Below, piece by piece: positions 1 to 11,891 of a stretch of 64,000 nt of DNA (its first letter is position 1; every line of letters starts with the position of its first letter). The notes beneath the pieces were generated by a model, which saw only the letters and a program-made list of their open reading frames with translations, was not told where the DNA came from and made no database searches. The translations under genes and the position numbers were made by a program. The DNA comes from Rickettsiaceae bacterium (lineage in GTDB: Bacteria > Pseudomonadota > Alphaproteobacteria > Rickettsiales > Rickettsiaceae): the NCBI GenBank assembly GCA_024236375.1, contig JACKKP010000004.1, positions 1 through 64,000 of the forward strand, read 5' to 3'.

Positions 1-1910
<1,910 letters not shown>

Positions 1911-2071
1911 TTATTATTAAAACTTGAGATTATACGACGCATGCAGAATTATTTTTATATTTCTTCCATGTATCTACTCACGATATTTTTATCGCGGTAT
2001 GTATTAAGTTTTACTTTTAATTTCACTTTTTAAACAGCTGCAGATTCGTAAGTCACGTCTCTGTAGGTGAT

Positions 2072-2100
2072 GTTATATACATGTGCTTTTTCATTGTCAA
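2072..2100 (-). promoter_or_regulatory. Sigma-70 type promoter of the 23S rRNA gene
   Basis: On the minus strand a perfect -35 TTGACA (2100-2095) is separated by 17 bases from TATAAC (2077-2072). Transcription would start near 2065 and give a leader of about 155 nucleotides before the 23S 5' end. This is the strongest promoter match I see in the window and fits an independently transcribed 23S gene. Confidence 0.8.
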
Positions 2101-2326
2101 GGCCTAATTTTGATTTTTTTCTCATTTAATAAAAAAATTTTAGAGGCCATAAAAAAGAAAGAAAAGATACTCAGTGATATAAATCAAATAGAGGACACAC
2201 ACCATAATTCATGGCATTTTAAGTACGATAAAAATAAAAAACAAGGGGATGCCGTTCTTTGCTTTGTACATGCCCACAACAATAGAATATCCTGCAAACT
2301 GAAATAAAAAATAATTTATATCGTCA

Positions 2327-4168
2327 TTATTTTAAAACAAGAAAACGCTGATTAGAAGGTACCAAATCACTATCATTACACATCCATTTTAGGCAATCTG
2401 GTATAACGTGATATACAAAATCTGACGATTTCACTTTTAAGACATCAGCAGTATTAAGGGTAATGGGCAACTCATATAAAAAGTAATTGACTGCAATATA
2501 AGATCCCAAATCTTTATGAAAACTTCCTTTACGACTGTCATCCTTATTACTCTTTGATACCACCCAATCTGCAATCTCCAAACAAGATTGCCTAAATAAT
2601 TTATCACGAAAGAACCTTTCTATATATATCTTATATAAATTACTATAAAGCTTATCTTCTTTTAATTCTGAAATAGTATGGATTTTTATTTGCGGAGAAT
2701 TAGGATGCTTTTGATAAAATTCTTCCAAAGCGCGATGAATTCTATTCATCGTATGATTATCCTGTTTTCTAACTTTTTGATGAATTTCTGACTCATCATA
2801 ACCCATCGCTTCCAATGTATATTTAGAAATTTTATCTGGGAAAAAAATTGCAAAGTCTTCGTAATGTGCATTGACCCATTCACAAATTTCTAATATTTTT
2901 TCTGCAGAAAAATAACTATTAAATGGGCTAATTACCACTAAAGCAAAAGGCTGTTTTGGCGCATCTAAATATATAGTATGCAAATCTCTGTATATTATTC
3001 TATTTCTATCTTGATTTTTATTTTCCTGAACTACATCTTTATTTGAAATAGCAAATAAAGATGTAGGAATCGAAAAATAAAAACTTGCACCAGAGTCATC
3101 TGGATTATTTTCTACCCAAATTTCTCCCGCGTGCAAATCTACTATTTCCTTACATACACTTAAGCCCAAACCCCTACCTTGCGCTTTCGAAGCGGTACGA
3201 CTACTCTCAGCAAAAAAATTAAAAATAGTATTAAATTCTGCTGGTGGCACTCCTATTCCTTTATCAATTATTTTACAAATGATTGTCGGAACCACCCCAT
3301 TTTTTAGAAAACCCCTCTCAATATTAATAGTGATATTTTTCTCTTGCGGACAATATTGCACTGCATTCATTAAGAGATTTTCTAATACCTTCTTGATTAA
3401 ATTTTTATCAAACACTAAGTGATACTCTTCAGCACTTGTCACTTCTATATTAATCTTCTCATTACAAAATGACTTTTTGTAATCTATTGCCACATCTCGC
3501 ACTAACTTAGTAAAATTATATTTAATAAAATTTGGCTGTATCTCCCCTTTAATAAATTTAGATACATCAAAAATATTTAAAATAAATTGAGAAATACGTT
3601 GTGCTTCCTTTAATATAAGGCCAGCGCTTTCTTTTTTTGTAGCCTCATCATACTGATCCCAGTTAGAACACAATGAATCTGCAATAGATAGCACCGAACC
3701 AATGGGAATGCGTGACTCATGACTAATATTTCTTAAAAATCTATTCTTAATTTGTGAATATTCACTCAAGCTTTCTTCAGTTTTCGCAAATTCCTCTTCT
3801 ACTTTTTTATGATGAGTAATATCTATCGACACCCCAATCACTCCAATTACTCCACCTTCTTTATCTAACAAGGGACTTTTAGTACTTAATAATACCCTTT
3901 CCGAACCATCTGCAATTTTACCCCTTTCCTCAAACTCATATTTTTTGACATTATTTATAACTAATTGATCAAGTTTTTGCACTTCAGCAGCTTCTGCATG
4001 CCATGGCAATATCGTATCATAGTCACTTTTACCCAATATTTCATCACGACTCTTTAGCCCCGCCATATCCAGCATGTATTTATTACATCCCAAATACTTC
4101 CCTTTTAGATCTTTCCAATAAACACTTGCTTCTATTGTATCAAGCACTTGATAATCTGCATATTGCAT
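2327..4168 (-). CDS. PAS sensor histidine kinase fused to tRNA-dependent cyclodipeptide synthase
   Basis: This 613-residue protein has three parts. Residues 1-125 form a PAS sensor domain. Residues 135-370 form a histidine kinase: phosphoacceptor H150 in SHESRIP, N-box N264/N268, G1 box DKGIG at 302-306, G2 box GRGLG at 331-335. Residues 406-613 resemble cyclodipeptide synthases such as AlbC, which take two aminoacyl-tRNAs and release a cyclic dipeptide. By comparison with AlbC from memory, the nucleophile is S414 in VISPFNSY, N417 matches N40, Y562 and E566 match Y178 and E182, and Y586 matches Y202. No membrane segment, receiver domain or adjacent response regulator is visible. The start codon abuts a 16-bp palindrome. 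Kinase control of the synthase is inference; the product cannot be read from the sequence. Confidence 0.85.
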   Translation of the reverse strand: MQYADYQVLDTIEASVYWKDLKGKYLGCNKYMLDMAGLKSRDEILGKSDYDTILPWHAEAAEVQKLDQLVINNVKKYEFEERGKIADGSERVLLSTKSPLLDKEGGVIGVIGVSIDITHHKKVEEEFAKTEESLSEYSQIKNRFLRNISHESRIPIGSVLSIADSLCSNWDQYDEATKKESAGLILKEAQRISQFILNIFDVSKFIKGEIQPNFIKYNFTKLVRDVAIDYKKSFCNEKINIEVTSAEEYHLVFDKNLIKKVLENLLMNAVQYCPQEKNITINIERGFLKNGVVPTIICKIIDKGIGVPPAEFNTIFNFFAESSRTASKAQGRGLGLSVCKEIVDLHAGEIWVENNPDDSGASFYFSIPTSLFAISNKDVVQENKNQDRNRIIYRDLHTIYLDAPKQPFALVVISPFNSYFSAEKILEICEWVNAHYEDFAIFFPDKISKYTLEAMGYDESEIHQKVRKQDNHTMNRIHRALEEFYQKHPNSPQIKIHTISELKEDKLYSNLYKIYIERFFRDKLFRQSCLEIADWVVSKSNKDDSRKGSFHKDLGSYIAVNYFLYELPITLNTADVLKVKSSDFVYHVIPDCLKWMCNDSDLVPSNQRFLVLK

Positions 4169-4184
4169 AATTGTAGCTACAATT
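4169..4184. promoter_or_regulatory. Perfect 16-bp palindrome abutting the kinase-CDPS start codon
   Basis: AATTGTAGCTACAATT is a perfect dyad that ends directly at the ATG of the kinase-CDPS gene. It could be an operator for a dimeric regulator or an RNA hairpin hiding the translation start. Neither role is shown; chance is possible in AT-rich DNA, but a 16-bp perfect dyad with a GC-containing centre is uncommon. Confidence 0.45.
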
Positions 4185-4494
4185 TTTAACTTATTGAGAA
4201 TAAATACGAAATAATGGCACCTGCTCAGCTTATTCAGAGTTTACAAATATTTGCAAGCTCAAAAATAAATGCTTTTATAAATTAACATAAAACTGAGAGA
4301 ATCATTAGATTAGTCCAATTACTTCATCTCACTTTATAACACAAATATCTGAAAAATATACAAAAATTATTATACATCTCAACTGTTAATTAAGCAGAAT
4401 TTTATAAATAAACTAATGATTAACAAGAATTAGCTATACTAAGAATGTATAATTTTTAATTTTGTATTTGATCTATAGTAGATGTAGAGTAATA
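4169..4494. other. Intergenic region upstream of the kinase-CDPS gene
   Basis: This AT-rich stretch of 326 bases has no convincing reading frame, tRNA or terminator. Its left end carries the perfect palindrome listed separately. Both neighbours are on the minus strand, so it holds the promoter of the kinase-CDPS gene and the downstream end of mlaF. I could not place a clear promoter. Confidence 0.6.
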
Positions 4495-5241
4495 TTAATT
4501 TTCATCGACATCTTTGCCGATAATAAATTTCTGTAGAGCATCGCTACTATGATGCTCCATGTCTTTCACAGACCCTGTCCAATTAATTTTTCCGTCTTTT
4601 AAGAATGCTATGTCTACTCCAATTGCTTTAACGCTGTTAATATCGTGTGTAATGGTAATGGTTGTTGCCTGAAGCTCTTCGCGTGCTTTTACAATTAAAT
4701 TATTAATTACATTTGACATTATAGGATCTAGACCTGTAGTAGGCTCATCAAAAAATATAACTTTAGGGTCTGTACATATTGCTCGCGCTAAGGCGGCTCT
4801 TTTTTGCATACCTCCAGATAGCTCTGAAGGATAAAGCGCAAGAACTCTTTCTGGCAATCCTACCGATTTAATTTTTTTTAAAGCTAATTCATGAAATTCA
4901 TTATCTCGCAAATCATATAATTTTCTGGCAAAAAATAATATATTTTCTTTGATTGATAAAGAATCAAATAAGGCACCCGCTTGAAATAAATAACCACATT
5001 CTTTCAGCATTTTCTGCCTTTCGTTTGGAGAAAACTGGGTTGATTCTTGGTCATTATATAAGATGCTTCCAGAATCAGGCTTAATTAGGCCTATCATCAA
5101 TTTAATTAATACAGACTTACCGGAACCAGACCCACCTAATATTACTAATGAACTTTTATCATGGATCTTTAAATTAATATCTTTAAGAACTTGATGGTCA
5201 CCAAATGATTTTTCTAAAGATTTTATTTCAAATTTGCTCAT
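4495..5241 (-). CDS. mlaF: ABC transporter ATPase, MlaF-like
   Basis: The 248-residue cytoplasmic ATPase energises phospholipid movement between inner and outer membranes with its permease MlaE. It shows Walker A GGSGSGKS (36-43), the signature LSGGMQ (141-146), Walker B VIFFDEP (161-167) and the switch histidine H199. Length fits the MlaF/Ttg2A group. The gene starts 3 bases after the mlaE stop on the same strand, so the two form a tight operon. The MlaD, MlaB and MlaC partners are not in this window, as is common where the system is scattered. Confidence 0.9.
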   Translation of the reverse strand: MSKFEIKSLEKSFGDHQVLKDINLKIHDKSSLVILGGSGSGKSVLIKLMIGLIKPDSGSILYNDQESTQFSPNERQKMLKECGYLFQAGALFDSLSIKENILFFARKLYDLRDNEFHELALKKIKSVGLPERVLALYPSELSGGMQKRAALARAICTDPKVIFFDEPTTGLDPIMSNVINNLIVKAREELQATTITITHDINSVKAIGVDIAFLKDGKINWTGSVKDMEHHSSDALQKFIIGKDVDEN

Positions 5242-5244
5242 AAC

Positions 5245-6018
5245 CTAACTGAAAAATATTTCTGTAATTAAATAATTACTAATTAATATTATAATAGAGG
5301 AACTAACAACCGCAGAAGTTGTGGCATTACCAACACCACGGGCTCCCTTATCCGAATAATAACCAGCATAACAACTCATTACAGAGATGATGAAACCAAA
5401 AACAGCTGCTTTGACTAAACCCGAATTGACATCAATAGGTTCAAGATGTTTTAAACTATTCACTATATAAGCACTACTATTAAAATCTAGTTTATATACC
5501 GCAACTAAATATCCACCCATAACTCCAATTATATTGCCAATGAACACCAAACACGGGAGTGAGATTACCGAAGCGATTATCCTTGGTACAACTAAATATC
5601 TGATTGGATCTGTAGAAAGAGTGTAAAGAGCATCAATTTGTTCTGTAACACGCATGGTCGCTATTTCTGCTGCTATTGCAGCACCTACACGCCCTGCTAC
5701 CATTAATCCAGCTAATACAGGACCAAGTTCTCTAGTTATAGATAAAACTACCACTGTTGCAATTGAACTTTCAGCAGAAAAACGGGAGAAACCTGTATAG
5801 CTTTGCAAAGCCAATACAGCTCCTGAGAAAAATGCAGTCATCGCAACTACTGGTAATGAATAATAACCAATAGTCCATAACTGCTTAATTACTAATCTCA
5901 AATATATCGGTCTTGAAATAATTCGGAATATCACTCCTGATATAAACAGAGAAATATGGCCTATACTATAAAAAAAACCAGTTGATTTGCTACCAATAGC
6001 TTGAACAAAATTAAGCAT
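5245..6018 (-). CDS. mlaE: ABC transporter permease, MlaE-like
   Basis: This 257-residue inner-membrane protein has five to six hydrophobic segments and the family block ELGPVL (97-102) followed by VAGRVGAAIAAE (107-118), typical of MlaE/TrnE permeases. It would form the membrane channel of the lipid transporter whose ATPase is encoded immediately downstream. The start at 6018 gives the usual family length. It lies downstream of miaA on the same strand with a 92-base gap. Confidence 0.9.
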   Translation of the reverse strand: MLNFVQAIGSKSTGFFYSIGHISLFISGVIFRIISRPIYLRLVIKQLWTIGYYSLPVVAMTAFFSGAVLALQSYTGFSRFSAESSIATVVVLSITRELGPVLAGLMVAGRVGAAIAAEIATMRVTEQIDALYTLSTDPIRYLVVPRIIASVISLPCLVFIGNIIGVMGGYLVAVYKLDFNSSAYIVNSLKHLEPIDVNSGLVKAAVFGFIISVMSCYAGYYSDKGARGVGNATTSAVVSSSIIILISNYLITEIFFS

Positions 6019-6110
6019 GTAATAAATTCTTGTTATATTACTTCTAAAAAGATTAGTATATATGCTTTTTTTAAAGATTCTAGAAATTGTTCAATCTTGA
6101 AAGTAATTTA

Positions 6111-7034
6111 TTATAACTTATCCAACACATTACTAATTTGCTTTATGTACTCCTCTTTATTACTAAACCTAATCACTTGTTTATTTTCTATCTGATGGTT
6201 AAACCATGTACATTGTCTTTTTGCATATTGCCTAGTTAATGTAGAAGCTACATTTATAGCATTATATCGGTCAACTTTTCCTCTTAAATAGTCTGTAATC
6301 TGTTTAATACCCAAAGCCTTTGAAGCAGTACTATTTAAATTTGGATAATCAATCACTAACTGTTGCACTTCCTGAACTGCACCATGATCAAACAGATAAG
6401 TGAATCTCTCACTACAAGTAGCATAAAGAAAATGACGCTCAGGTGCTAAGTAATATACTTCAAACACGTAATCCCTAAGCGGTAAATATTTATCTTGATT
6501 TTGATAATATAAAATAGATTTGCCGCTCTGAATTAATACTTCATATGCTCTTATTATACGTTGAGTGTCACTCTCGCGTAATTTAGATTTAATTGCGGGA
6601 TCAACGTCTAACAATTGTTGATAAAGTGCACTATTTCCATATTTAGCATGATATTGATTAACTAATGTACGTATCTTGTCTTCGATTTCAGGCATTTGAT
6701 TATAACCTTTAATCAACATATCGATATATAGACCTGTTCCACCTACAATAATAGGTAATTTACCACTTGCATGTATTTTTTTTACCCTATCACTTGCCAT
6801 TTCTACATATTTTGTTGCAGAAAAATTTTTTGTTACATCATAAAAATTATATAAATGATATGGTAGTACAGCCGTTAATTCAGCGCTTGGTGATGCAGTG
6901 ATAATGGGAATTTGCTTATATAATTGCATGGAATCTGCATTTATTATTTCTCCACCGATTTTGAGAGCAACTTTATGAGCGAATTCTGTTTTACCACTAG
7001 CAGTAGGACCGCAGATAATAATACATTTTTTCAT
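6111..7034 (-). CDS. miaA: tRNA dimethylallyltransferase
   Basis: MiaA transfers a dimethylallyl group to the N6 of A37 in tRNAs reading UNN codons. The 307-residue protein starts with the P-loop GPTASGKT (9-16), has the catalytic aspartate D34 in NADSMQLY, and GGTGLY (98-103). The length is normal for the family. It follows thyX on the same strand after 8 bases, so the two are probably co-transcribed. It uses host or endogenous dimethylallyl diphosphate; the source is not visible here. Confidence 0.95.
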   Translation of the reverse strand: MKKCIIICGPTASGKTEFAHKVALKIGGEIINADSMQLYKQIPIITASPSAELTAVLPYHLYNFYDVTKNFSATKYVEMASDRVKKIHASGKLPIIVGGTGLYIDMLIKGYNQMPEIEDKIRTLVNQYHAKYGNSALYQQLLDVDPAIKSKLRESDTQRIIRAYEVLIQSGKSILYYQNQDKYLPLRDYVFEVYYLAPERHFLYATCSERFTYLFDHGAVQEVQQLVIDYPNLNSTASKALGIKQITDYLRGKVDRYNAINVASTLTRQYAKRQCTWFNHQIENKQVIRFSNKEEYIKQISNVLDKL

Positions 7035-7042
7035 TATACAAA

Positions 7043-7966
7043 CTATTTTTTTAGGACACTCATTAGCTCAGACCATTCTCTTTTGCTCATCCCACTCGAT
7101 TCTTGATCAACTTCTTGTCCATTAATCAACGCTCGTACTATTTCCATACCTCTTTTAGATATCCTTGTACCACCTAGCATATGTTCCTCAAAAGCTTCAA
7201 ACGCATAAGGCACCCAACGCTTTAAAATATTGAGTATTACCTCCGCGTAAACCCTGATTTCATATTGCGCATGTGCATCAGCACGCAAAGCTACAAAATG
7301 TAGTAAATTATGTAAGTTAATTTTCCAATACCACTCTGTATAGGTATTAAGGGTCAAATTCATTCTAGCAAGTTCTCTTGTAATACCCACTTTATTTGGA
7401 TCAATAACATTACCTTGTTCATCTTCATTTAGCATAGCTATATAATGTTCGTGGCATTGTATAGCATCAGCACGCAACATTTCTAAAATTCTATTAGACT
7501 CATCTTCAGGTAATGCCTGAGTACTTCTACCTTGTTTATTTTCTAATGACTGAGTAGTTAAATGCATTTTATTTGGAATATAAAATTCATTACTTAAGAT
7601 AGAATATCTTGCTGAGTATTCGTTAATACTGGCAGTTCTATGACGAATCCATTGGCGTGCAATAAAAATTGGTAATTTTATATGAAATTTAATATCACAC
7701 ATCTCAAAAGGTGTTGTATGTCTATGACGCATTAGGTAATTTATTAAACCTTTATCTTGTAAAGATTTTTTTGTACCCCTACCATACGATACTCTAGCAG
7801 CCTGTACAATTGAGCTATCATCTCCCATATAATCTATTACACGAATAAAGCCATGGTCGAGAACTGGTAAGGTTTGATACAAAATCTCTTCCATCGCCTC
7901 TACAGTTATTCTTTTTGTTTGATAGGTTTTATTTAATAAATCTTGCAGATCACTCTCTTTTGCCAT
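7043..7966 (-). CDS. thyX: FAD-dependent thymidylate synthase
   Basis: ThyX makes dTMP from dUMP using methylenetetrahydrofolate and FAD; it replaces ThyA in many Rickettsiales. The diagnostic RHRX7S motif is at residues 108-118 ([11 protein letters not shown]), followed by ARY. At 307 residues it is slightly longer than the typical 220-300, with an N-terminal extension of about 30 residues. It is divergent from the CorC-like gene and leads a miaA-containing unit. Confidence 0.95.
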   Translation of the reverse strand: MAKESDLQDLLNKTYQTKRITVEAMEEILYQTLPVLDHGFIRVIDYMGDDSSIVQAARVSYGRGTKKSLQDKGLINYLMRHRHTTPFEMCDIKFHIKLPIFIARQWIRHRTASINEYSARYSILSNEFYIPNKMHLTTQSLENKQGRSTQALPEDESNRILEMLRADAIQCHEHYIAMLNEDEQGNVIDPNKVGITRELARMNLTLNTYTEWYWKINLHNLLHFVALRADAHAQYEIRVYAEVILNILKRWVPYAFEAFEEHMLGGTRISKRGMEIVRALINGQEVDQESSGMSKREWSELMSVLKK

Positions 7967-8053
7967 ATTATCTATCTCATTGGTTGTATAATTTTACTGC
8001 TGATCATATCAGCTAAAATAAACTCTGGTAACTATTTTTTCGAAACAAGTTTA

Positions 8054-9328
8054 ATGTTTATAATTGCTGTAACTTCTGTAATAATGCTACTAATTATTGG
8101 AGCATTATTATCTGCTACCGAAACTGCCATCACTGCTGCATCACCTGCAATCATCCAAAGATTACGCAAACAAGGTGATAAGAAAGCTAATATTTTATAT
8201 TATCTTCTTAAAACAAAAGAGAAAGTAATCAGTACATTACTTATTGGTAATAGTATCTGCAATACTTTGTGCACTACAATTGCAACAGGTATCTTTATTG
8301 AAATTTATGGTGATGACGCTGGAACGATCATTTCTTCCATTGTTATGTCATGTTCTATTATTGTATTTTCTGAGGTGATACCTAAAGCGATAGCTGTTAT
8401 TAAATCATCTAGTATCGCATTAAAGGCAACACCCTTATTAGTGATATTGTTAAAAATATTAGAGCCTATAAATATTGCATTAGCTTACATAGTTAAAAGC
8501 TTTTGTTTTATATTTCGTATTGATTTAAGACATAAAATTTCTGCAAGAGAAGAAATGATAGGGGTCATTGAACATCACTTACATGAGGGAAATGTAGTGA
8601 AAGACGACCGGGATATGTTGGGTGGTATATTAAATATACGCGATATGGAAATTTCTGAAATTATGACCCACCGCAGCAAAGTTACCGCAATTAATATAGA
8701 TACACCGATAGAAAAAATTATTAAAACTATATTCGAATCACCTCACACAAGGTTCCCTTTTTGGGAAGGAAATCCTGACAATATAATAGGAATATTACAC
8801 ATAAAAGTACTAGTTAACAAGTTATATCAAGTCAAAAATGATTTACAAAAAATCAAACTCAAAGAATTATTAAGCGCCCCAGTATTTATTCCAGATAATG
8901 CATTAGTAATTCAGCAATTACATATGCTTAAAACTGGGCAAACTCATCTAGCTTGTGTAGTAGATGAATATGGAGATTTACAAGGTATTTTCACTCTTGA
9001 AGATGTATTAGAAGAAATTGTCGGCCAAATTTATGACGAACATGATCTAAATAAACATAAAATCACTAAATTAGCTGATAATATACTGATAATAGGTGGA
9101 GAAACCCCAATAAGAGACTTAAACCGTGAGATGAATTTACAAATTCCTGAAGAAGATGCTACTACAATTGCAGGATTCATAATCCATAATATGGAAAAAA
9201 TTCCTAACCAAGGTGAATATTTTATTTATCAAAACCTTAAAATGATTGTACACAAAAGAACAAAAAACTGCATACATTCAGTTAAGATCATTATTCAAGA
9301 AGAAATTGAAGACAGCGATGACGCTTAG
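8054..9328 (+). CDS. HlyC/CorC-type transporter with DUF21 and CBS domains
   Basis: The protein has an N-terminal DUF21/CNNM membrane domain with several hydrophobic segments and the motif ALLSATETAITAASPA, a central pair of CBS domains, and a C-terminal CorC_HlyC domain ending near an EDATTIAGFI stretch. Members are linked to magnesium or cation export and were once called haemolysins. I chose the ATG at 8054 (424 residues); a longer frame from a TTG at 7943 would overlap the thyX 5' end. The stop overlaps the next gene by 11 bases, which suggests translational coupling. Confidence 0.85.
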   Translation: MFIIAVTSVIMLLIIGALLSATETAITAASPAIIQRLRKQGDKKANILYYLLKTKEKVISTLLIGNSICNTLCTTIATGIFIEIYGDDAGTIISSIVMSCSIIVFSEVIPKAIAVIKSSSIALKATPLLVILLKILEPINIALAYIVKSFCFIFRIDLRHKISAREEMIGVIEHHLHEGNVVKDDRDMLGGILNIRDMEISEIMTHRSKVTAINIDTPIEKIIKTIFESPHTRFPFWEGNPDNIIGILHIKVLVNKLYQVKNDLQKIKLKELLSAPVFIPDNALVIQQLHMLKTGQTHLACVVDEYGDLQGIFTLEDVLEEIVGQIYDEHDLNKHKITKLADNILIIGGETPIRDLNREMNLQIPEEDATTIAGFIIHNMEKIPNQGEYFIYQNLKMIVHKRTKNCIHSVKIIIQEEIEDSDDA

Positions 9329-11228
9329 TTTCATAGGTAATTTATCACTATATATTGCAAGCTTTTGTTGTTTTGTTGGTATATTTAAAAATCGTTGGCA
9401 ACAATTTTTCTTTTTACATTCGGCATTGCTGCCTCTTGTAAGCTTTTCGATATTATTACATTTATTCATTTCATCTGATATGAGCGTCAAAAATGTATTT
9501 TTAAACTCTAGTAGTACTCTACCACTGATTTATAAAATATCAGCCTCTTGGGCTAGTCATGAAAGCTCTCTTTTATTATGGCTAGCATTATTGGGCATAG
9601 TTAATGTGATATATGTCACATTATTATTATCCGGCCAAAAAATTCTTGCTTGCAAATTGTCTCCTTTTTATACCATATTTTGTTTTATAGAATTATTATT
9701 TTTAATCTCTATTATTTATACATCAAACCCATTTGAAACATTTAATTTTACTCCTCAGAGTGGCTTGGGACTTAATCCAATGTTACAAGATGTAGCGATA
9801 TTAATTCATCCACCCATTTTATATTTAGGAAATGTTTTATTCTCACCTATTTTTATTAGCACTATAATTTTATCATCAACTGTAACACAAAATTCTATAC
9901 TAGCTTTCAACCAGAAACTATTATGTGTTGCTTTATCAATTTTAACATTAGGTATAGGACTCGGATCATGGTGGGCGTATAGAGAACTTGGATGGGGAGG
10001 TTATTGGTTTTTTGATCCAGTAGAAAATATTTCTTTAATGCCTTGGCTAACGGGTATTATTCTGCACCATTATCTAATTTTATATCAGAAAGATAATTCT
10101 TACCAAACGCATAATATAATTCTGCTATCACTATTATCATTCCTAATGATTTTATATGGTATGTTCATTGTACGAAGTGGTATCATTAGTTCTATACATT
10201 CCTTTGCGTTTTCTCAACAAAGAGGTTTATTTCTTTTTATAATTTGCTTAGCAACTACTATCATTGCATTATATATATTCTTAAGCTTGCCGACTAAGAA
10301 GAAGCACAAAGATATCAAAAATAGTCAGACGATATTAGTCAATATCTCTAGTATCTTCTGGGTAATAGCTTTGTTTTTAATAATCATTTCTTTAATATAT
10401 CCAATCTATTGTTATTTATATCATGCTGCAGAAGTCTCAATCGATGAAAATTACTTTTATCGATTATTTATACCTTTATTTATTCCCTTATTATTTTTAG
10501 CCTCTTTTGTTGCACAAAATAATGCAAAATTGATATCAAAATTTAAAAACAACATTACTCAAAGTCTTAATATAATGTTGCTATTAATAGTAAGTATTAG
10601 CATTGCATTATTAATATCTTATCGCGCACACTTCTCTCTGATATCATTTCTAATTTTGGTAGCTTCCATTTATTTGTGTCTGTCAATGATTTACTATGTA
10701 GTAAATACTACTAGCTATTTCACTAAATCTTTAACTAGACATAAATTAGCTTTATTACTAACTCATTTTGGCTTTGGACTTCTAGCCTTATCAATTAATC
10801 TTAACGTTAATTTCGTAGAAAAAATAGATTTCAGTGGAACTATTAACGATCAGGCTCAATCTTCTAACAAAATAGTGACATTAGAAAACATTAAATTTGC
10901 CCAAAATGATAATTATTACCGCCAAATTGCTATTTTCAAAGTAGAACATGGAAATAATCATGTCATCTTGAAGCCTGAAAATAGATTATATAAAATAGAA
11001 AATAGTCTATCTCAAGAAGCTGATATTTACTCTTATTTATTCCAAGATATTTATGCTGTCATTTCAAGAGTGAAAGGCGAAATTGTCGAAGCACAAATTT
11101 ATTTTCAGCCCTTTATTATTTTCATTTGGTTATCTATATTAATGATATCTTTGGGTTTTTTGATATCTGCTTGTGGTAAAAGAACATTATATGTATCAAT
11201 ATCTGCTGATTATCATAAAACAAGCTAA
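9318..11228 (+). CDS. ccmF: Haem lyase CcmF/NrfE family protein
   Basis: CcmF joins haem to apocytochrome c at the periplasmic face of the inner membrane (system I maturation). The 636-residue protein has many membrane segments. The tryptophan-rich WWD region lies at about 218-243, including RELGWGGYWFFDPVE; the conserved SWASHESSLLLW is at 77-88 and HPP at 164-166. The ATG at 9318 overlaps the upstream stop; a longer frame from 9246 would add 24 non-hydrophobic residues and is less likely. The 3' end overlaps the convergent traX-like gene by 33 bases. Confidence 0.88.
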   Translation: MTLSFIGNLSLYIASFCCFVGIFKNRWQQFFFLHSALLPLVSFSILLHLFISSDMSVKNVFLNSSSTLPLIYKISASWASHESSLLLWLALLGIVNVIYVTLLLSGQKILACKLSPFYTIFCFIELLFLISIIYTSNPFETFNFTPQSGLGLNPMLQDVAILIHPPILYLGNVLFSPIFISTIILSSTVTQNSILAFNQKLLCVALSILTLGIGLGSWWAYRELGWGGYWFFDPVENISLMPWLTGIILHHYLILYQKDNSYQTHNIILLSLLSFLMILYGMFIVRSGIISSIHSFAFSQQRGLFLFIICLATTIIALYIFLSLPTKKKHKDIKNSQTILVNISSIFWVIALFLIIISLIYPIYCYLYHAAEVSIDENYFYRLFIPLFIPLLFLASFVAQNNAKLISKFKNNITQSLNIMLLLIVSISIALLISYRAHFSLISFLILVASIYLCLSMIYYVVNTTSYFTKSLTRHKLALLLTHFGFGLLALSINLNVNFVEKIDFSGTINDQAQSSNKIVTLENIKFAQNDNYYRQIAIFKVEHGNNHVILKPENRLYKIENSLSQEADIYSYLFQDIYAVISRVKGEIVEAQIYFQPFIIFIWLSILMISLGFLISACGKRTLYVSISADYHKTS

Positions 11229-11891
11229 ATGAATAGAATAAATATATAAACTGTTGCGGCTAATCTGCCTCACCCACTGCATTTTAGGTAATAGATAATT
11301 AATATTACTACGTAAAGCAAACCATAATGATACCATTGCAATACCCCATATTACTAGATCTATATTACCGAAAAACTTGCCAAAAACTATCATACTATGT
11401 AATATTGTAATAAGACAAATTTGGTTAGCACTTTGAAAAGTAGATAAGATTTGTTGTTTATGTAAACTACCTATTAACATAATTAATATTGCGATTGAAC
11501 CATATTCAAAATATTTTTTCGTAAAGGGCCACATTACCAACAATATTATATATTGCAAAAATAAACTGATATTTAAGATAGGATACTTATTATATAATAA
11601 TAGGTATAATTGCCCCAAAAAAATTGAAATTAGTATATTTGGTACTAAAAATTTCTTTGTAAGTACAATACTTAATAAACACAAAGTTATTCCGTGCGCT
11701 AATATTTTATAATTTAATTTATCCTTGAAATTATATCCTGCATAAAAAGCAAATATCGGAAAGGCAATACGCCCAATGGCTCTTAAAAGAAAGTGATTTG
11801 GTACAAAATATAATCCTATATGATCAATTATCATGCAACAAATAGCTGCAAATTTTAGATAATCTTGTTTATTTGCTCGTTTTATATTCAT
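11196..11891 (-). CDS. TraX family membrane protein
   Basis: This 231-residue polytopic membrane protein starts with the TraX-family pattern LKFAAICCMIIDHIG and has FPIFAFYAGY near residue 50. TraX acetylates F pilin in conjugation, but chromosomal homologues occur in bacteria without pili and their role is unknown. No conjugation genes are nearby. Its start overlaps the 3' end of murJ by 23 bases, so it is probably translated from the murJ transcript. Confidence 0.75.
   Translation of the reverse strand: MNIKRANKQDYLKFAAICCMIIDHIGLYFVPNHFLLRAIGRIAFPIFAFYAGYNFKDKLNYKILAHGITLCLLSIVLTKKFLVPNILISIFLGQLYLLLYNKYPILNISLFLQYIILLVMWPFTKKYFEYGSIAILIMLIGSLHKQQILSTFQSANQICLITILHSMIVFGKFFGNIDLVIWGIAMVSLWFALRSNINYLLPKMQWVRQISRNSLYIYSIHLACFMIISRY

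Noticed and set aside
2083..2307. Plus-strand frame of 74 residues upstream of the 23S gene
   Set aside because: It overlaps the rRNA promoter, has no ribosome binding site and low-complexity lysine-rich content.
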